Origin: Neoehrlichia mikurensis
GTDB lineage: Bacteria > Pseudomonadota > Alphaproteobacteria > Rickettsiales > Anaplasmataceae
Length of the DNA: 64,000 bases
Direction of reading: 5' to 3'
NCBI RefSeq assembly: GCF_019186785.1
Contig: NZ_CP066557.1
Span: 372,001-436,000 of the forward strand
This document shows positions 59,961-64,000 of this stretch, in pieces (the stretch's first letter is position 1; each line of letters starts with the position of its first letter). Under the pieces are notes generated by a model. It saw only the letters and a list, made by a program, of their open reading frames with translations. It was not told the DNA's origin and did not search any database. A program made the position numbers and the translations under genes.

Positions 59961-61667
59961 ATGCATGATACTAAATATTTATTAGATATAATAATATTAC
60001 TTTCTGCTGCTATTATAATAGTAGTAGTCTTTTGGAAGCTTAACATTAGTCCCGTTCTTGGATATTTCGTTGCAGGCACTATTATTGGTTCTCATGGATT
60101 TCACTTAATAGAATCTTCTGCTATTATTAGTAACCTTGCGGAATTCGGCGTTGTATTCCTGTTATTTTTAATAGGACTTGAGCTAACATTTGATAGACTA
60201 ATTGCAATGCGAATGCATGTCTTTGGATTTGGAACATTACAGGTAATAGTTACTGCTATAGTAATATGGTATATTGCACGTATGTTCAATATAGATTATA
60301 AGGGCTCAGTAGTAATAGGTGGAGCCTTAGCATTATCTTCAACAGCAATCGTACTGCAGGTCCTACAAGAAAAAGGACATCAAGCATCACAAATTGGTAG
60401 ATTATCTATTGCAGTATTATTGTTACAAGATTTTGCTGTCGTGCCATTAATTGTAATGTTACCCTTATTAGCTGGAGAATCTCAAAACAGTATCGTAATA
60501 ATGTTAATATACTCGGTATTAAAAGCTGGAGTTGCTTTAGCCTTAATTTTCACTACTGGTAGGTTATTACTTAGGCCACTATTTAGTACAATTGCTTCAA
60601 TTAAAAGTTCTGAAATCTTCATTGCTGCAACTCTTTTAATTGTTTTAGGTGCAGCATTTATTACAGAAAACTTCAATCTTTCCATGGCATTAGGAGCTTT
60701 TGTTTCTGGTCTTCTTGTTGCAGAAACAGAATATAGATACGATGTAGAGCAAGTTGTCTTACCATTTAAAAAACTACTCCTTGGACTCTTTTTCATGACC
60801 GTAGGAATGTCAATCAATATTACATTATTAATAAGTAAATTATCAATTATTATACTATTATCCTTTTCGCTAATTATTATTAAAGCTTCAATAATTTTTA
60901 TATTGTGCAGATTTTTCCGCTTTCAGATAGCATCAGCAATAAAAGCAGGACTATTATTATCACAAGGTGGTGAATTTGCTTTCATTCTATTCGGTCTTGC
61001 AGCAGAAAAAAATGTATTATCAAGCGATTTAGCACAAATCTTAATGATGATTACCACCATAACAATGGCTTTCACTCCGTTACTTTCAACACTAGGAGAT
61101 TGGATATCAAATCTCATAAATAAAAATAAGATCTCGTTCTCATCACAAGAATTATTATTAGATACACAGGACCTAGATCAACATGTAATAGTGGTAGGAT
61201 TTGGAAGAGTAGGACGTATGGTTGCAAGAGTATTAACAGCAGAACAAGTAAATTATATTGCATCTGATATTCAACCTCATGTTGTAAAAAATGGAAGAGA
61301 TGAAGGATTCCCAGTTTATCTTGGCAATCTCACAAAATTAAGTACCTTAGAATCAATGGGGATATTGCGAGCAAAAATTATTATAATAGCAATTAACAAT
61401 GATGTTACTGCAAAAAAAATAATATCTTTAGTAGCTAAAAATTTTCCTAATACTATTATTGCTGTACGGCTTCCTGATCTTACAAATGCTGAATCTTATC
61501 AAGATCTTGGAGCACATTATTTAATTCCTGAAACATGTGAAACTGGACTGCAGTTAGGTGCAGTGGCTTTAAGTATTAGTGGATTTAGTACTAATGCTAT
61601 ATCTTCTCTTAAAAATACCTTTAGAACCGGAGGATACTTTATTACAAAAAAACACACCGAAGAATAG
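59961..61667 (+). CDS. CPA2-family cation:proton antiporter (Kef type)
   Basis: A 568-residue monovalent cation:proton antiporter of the CPA2 family, related to KefB/KefC potassium efflux systems. The first about 380 residues hold 12-13 membrane helices with LAEFGVVFLLFLIGLELTFDRL near 59-80, GGALALSSTAIVLQVLQEKG near 119-138 and the pump-region GAFVSGLLVAETEYR near 245-259. A cytoplasmic RCK/TrkA-N domain follows with the dinucleotide motif HVIVVGFGRVGRMVARVL near 404-421. Gene pairing with a thioredoxin-family protein suggests redox or pH stress, as in Kef systems gated by thiols; that link is inference. Confidence 0.93.
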   Translation: MHDTKYLLDIIILLSAAIIIVVVFWKLNISPVLGYFVAGTIIGSHGFHLIESSAIISNLAEFGVVFLLFLIGLELTFDRLIAMRMHVFGFGTLQVIVTAIVIWYIARMFNIDYKGSVVIGGALALSSTAIVLQVLQEKGHQASQIGRLSIAVLLLQDFAVVPLIVMLPLLAGESQNSIVIMLIYSVLKAGVALALIFTTGRLLLRPLFSTIASIKSSEIFIAATLLIVLGAAFITENFNLSMALGAFVSGLLVAETEYRYDVEQVVLPFKKLLLGLFFMTVGMSINITLLISKLSIIILLSFSLIIIKASIIFILCRFFRFQIASAIKAGLLLSQGGEFAFILFGLAAEKNVLSSDLAQILMMITTITMAFTPLLSTLGDWISNLINKNKISFSSQELLLDTQDLDQHVIVVGFGRVGRMVARVLTAEQVNYIASDIQPHVVKNGRDEGFPVYLGNLTKLSTLESMGILRAKIIIIAINNDVTAKKIISLVAKNFPNTIIAVRLPDLTNAESYQDLGAHYLIPETCETGLQLGAVALSISGFSTNAISSLKNTFRTGGYFITKKHTEE

Positions 61668-62143
61668 TTATATTATAAAAATAGTATCCATATAATGACT
61701 TATCTATTAGTATTTTTCTGCTGTAATAGTATAAGTATATTACTAGTAGAAATACTAAAAATCCAGAACCTATAATGATTATTCCACATTAGTATTGTGA
61801 AACTTGATAACAACATTGTAATTTCCTTCTTATCAAGATAGAAATTAATAATGATGATATTACATAGGCAATAAATTAAAAATACATCACTAATTTAGCT
61901 TTTAAATTAATAGTGACATAAAATATAGGTATTACTAATGTAATGCACTGGATAAAATAAACTATATACAATATATCAAAAAAAATTTTATCAAATGATA
62001 TAACATTCAATTAATGATATTATAAATTTGCATAATGCGATTATACAAATGACTATAAGTCTTTATATCCAAAAACATTTTAGTAAACTTGACATATCTT
62101 AACAAAACATATATTCATTATTAGTTAGATACATAAATTACTT
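61668..62143. other. Spacer between the antiporter gene and dapE
   Basis: Some 475 AT-rich bases with no gene or terminator I can support. Confidence 0.5.
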
Positions 62144-63292
62144 ATGTGCAATCCTATAGCATTGTTACGTAAATTAATTACTTTTCCAAGCATTACACCA
62201 GATAATGGCCGCACAATTGATTTTATATCTGAGGTACTATCAAATCATGGGTTTACCTGTAATGTTTTTAATAATGGAAATGATAAAATACAAGTTAAAA
62301 ATTTATATGCACAATTAGGTAACACTCCTCCTAACTTATGTTTTGCAGGACATACAGATGTTGTTCCTGCTGGCAATTTACAAAAATGGTCTTTTAATCC
62401 TTTTTCTGCTGCTATACACAATGATATACTATATGGTCGTGGTGTTGTTGATATGAAAGGAGCAATATGTGCTTTCATTTCTGCAGCAATACAACATAAA
62501 ATAACAAATGGCTCCATAAGCTTTATTATAACTGGGAATGAAGAAGGTACAGAATATGAATATGGAACACCTGCAATATTACAATGGATGGAACAAAATA
62601 ATAAAAAAATAGATTTTTGTATTGTTGGTGAACCAACAAGCAACTTATTTGTAGGGGATACTATAAAAATCGGTAGGCGTGGCTCGATAACTTTTAACCT
62701 TACATGTTATGGAATTCAAGGACATGTAGCTTATCCACAATTTGCACATAACGCTATAAATGACATAATTTGTATTCTACATCAAATAAAAAATATATCT
62801 CTTGACAACGGAAATGAATACTTTCAACCCTCACATTGCGAAATTACAGATATTAACACAGAAAATATAGTAACTAATATTATTCCAGATTCGGTAACAG
62901 CACACTTTAACATTCGCTTCAATAATCAACATAATGCCCAATCAATTTTCAAAATAATAGACAATATTTGCTCTAGCATTACACAAAGATATTCTTTATC
63001 TTACAAATTATCTGCTGAACCCTTCATTAGCAATAATAATAAATATACAGATACTTTAATGTCTACCATTAAAGAAATTACAAATCGAGAAGTAATATTA
63101 AGTACTTGTGGTGGTACTTCAGATGCAAGATTTATCAAAGATTTTTGTGCTGTAGCTGAACTTGGACTACTTAACAAAACTGCACATAAAATTGATGAAA
63201 ATGCTCCAATATCAGATATTTTACTACTATTTACAATTTATAAAAATTTTATAGAGAAATTCTTTTTAATACGCGACAACTGTACAACATAA
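62144..63292 (+). CDS. dapE: Succinyl-diaminopimelate desuccinylase
   Basis: DapE removes succinate from N-succinyl-LL-diaminopimelate, a step to meso-DAP and lysine. The 382-residue M20 zinc peptidase-like protein has metal motifs FAGHTDVVPAG near residues 66-76, YGRGVVDMKGAICAF near 96-110, TGNEEGTEYEYGT near 128-140 with the catalytic Glu pair, and CGGTSDARF near 322-330. IGRRGSITFNL and GHVAYP mark the dimerisation domain. meso-DAP is the MurE substrate, which ties it to murC and rodA in this window. The start is the first ATG. Confidence 0.95.
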   Translation: MCNPIALLRKLITFPSITPDNGRTIDFISEVLSNHGFTCNVFNNGNDKIQVKNLYAQLGNTPPNLCFAGHTDVVPAGNLQKWSFNPFSAAIHNDILYGRGVVDMKGAICAFISAAIQHKITNGSISFIITGNEEGTEYEYGTPAILQWMEQNNKKIDFCIVGEPTSNLFVGDTIKIGRRGSITFNLTCYGIQGHVAYPQFAHNAINDIICILHQIKNISLDNGNEYFQPSHCEITDINTENIVTNIIPDSVTAHFNIRFNNQHNAQSIFKIIDNICSSITQRYSLSYKLSAEPFISNNNKYTDTLMSTIKEITNREVILSTCGGTSDARFIKDFCAVAELGLLNKTAHKIDENAPISDILLLFTIYKNFIEKFFLIRDNCTT

Positions 63293-64000
63293 AAATTAAC
63301 CTACACATTGCATATTAAAGTTATAGTTTAAAATTAATACACTCGTATTTATTCTACAATATTTTTAGGCAAACAAAAACATCACTAAAATACGTTTTCT
63401 GAACTCTTCTACTCACTATGCAAAACAATATTTCCCATTGTATAAATAACATAATATTAAATAATGTATCCTAATAAATAAACAATTTTAACATATTTCA
63501 TAAACAATATATACAATTCTGCAAATTAATAAACCTCATTTTATCAACTAAGATCTATATAATTTATGTATTTCTTAGCATTCATTAAAAAACTGAGTTT
63601 CAAAAAATGTAACATGCAAAATAGCTTTTATAATAAATAATATATTACTCTTATTTAATAACAATTTCCTATATATGATGCAGAACATAAATACCTGAAA
63701 TTAGTATAATCAGTTATATATAGTTTTCAATTTTCTATTTGACATTCACATAACTAGAATATTACAAACAGATCCATATTCTATAGTACCTTAACTAAAA
63801 TTAATAGTACAATAATACTCTGATATAATACTTGAAAAGCAATTAACTTGTGTAATATTATTAGGATTATACATAGGTAATATAAGATATCTTGTCATAC
63901 ATTAACTGTAGATACACAACTCTCATCTAAGATATATAGGATATAAAGCTTGATCTTAAGTAAAGTTATTAATTTAATCTTTCCACAAGCATGCGTTAAT
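63293..64000. other. AT-rich spacer at the window end
   Basis: About 700 bases to the edge of the window with no supported gene, RNA or repeat. Confidence 0.45.

Overview
The window reads as chromosome of an obligately intracellular Rickettsiales bacterium of the genus Ehrlichia, most likely Ehrlichia ruminantium or a close relative. I infer this from the very AT-rich composition, from coding density of only about two thirds (roughly 42 kb of 64 kb), from many 0.3-1.3 kb spacers, from locally duplicated gene ends, and from single scattered housekeeping genes of alphaproteobacterial type. There is no rRNA, no insertion sequence, no prophage and no CRISPR array. Three tRNA genes (Ala, Ser, Pro) are present.

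Layout. 1-8 kb: a partial periplasmic iron-binding protein gene, a large gluzincin-like metallopeptidase and a divergent Asn-rich protein that shares a domain with it; both large genes carry a duplicated scrap of their own 3' end. 8-12.9 kb: tRNA-Ala, nrdR, an NDUFA12-like protein with an MlaD-like protein, a small membrane protein, and an MrpD/NuoN-like subunit. 13.5-20.6 kb: lnt, an AsmA-like protein and maeB, all on the minus strand. 21.3-25.4 kb: a dead typA fragment, a 655-residue protein with a CheD/NTAN1-like deamidase signature, and lolD. 26-30.4 kb: a small membrane protein coupled to xerD, then secG-pyrG, then an inverted 291-bp copy of the xerD 5' region, so that secG-pyrG lies between inverted repeats. 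31.4-34 kb: accessory island with an acidic Ser/Thr-rich protein, an 89-residue protein and three decayed pieces of one small gene family. 34-38.7 kb: ribD, divergent grpE-trpS, murC and tRNA-Ser. 39.6-45.1 kb: a tandem array of five short paralogous proteins of unknown function, separated by AT-rich spacers with repeated leader elements and three copies of one hairpin. 45.2-52.5 kb: tRNA-Pro, ihfA-merR, rodA, a membrane-anchored thioredoxin-like protein with purE, ispD, ispF and ychF. 53.6-64 kb: tldD, a 651-residue membrane protein, pdhB, a broken hemJ, a thioredoxin-family protein with a CPA2/Kef-type antiporter, and dapE.

The housekeeping genes cover envelope building (lnt, murC, rodA, lolD, dapE, AsmA- and MlaD-like), isoprenoids (ispD, ispF), riboflavin (ribD), nucleotides (pyrG, purE, nrdR control), central carbon (maeB, pdhB) and translation or protein quality (trpS, ychF, grpE, secG, tldD). 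Accessory genes without signal peptides (the metallopeptidase, its Asn-rich neighbour, the deamidase-like protein, the acidic protein, the five-gene array and the 651-residue membrane protein) are candidates for host-interaction proteins. That role is inference. The strongest leads are the deamidase-like protein, the five-gene array with its shared leader and hairpin elements, the inverted repeat around secG-pyrG, and the recurring pattern of partial gene duplication.
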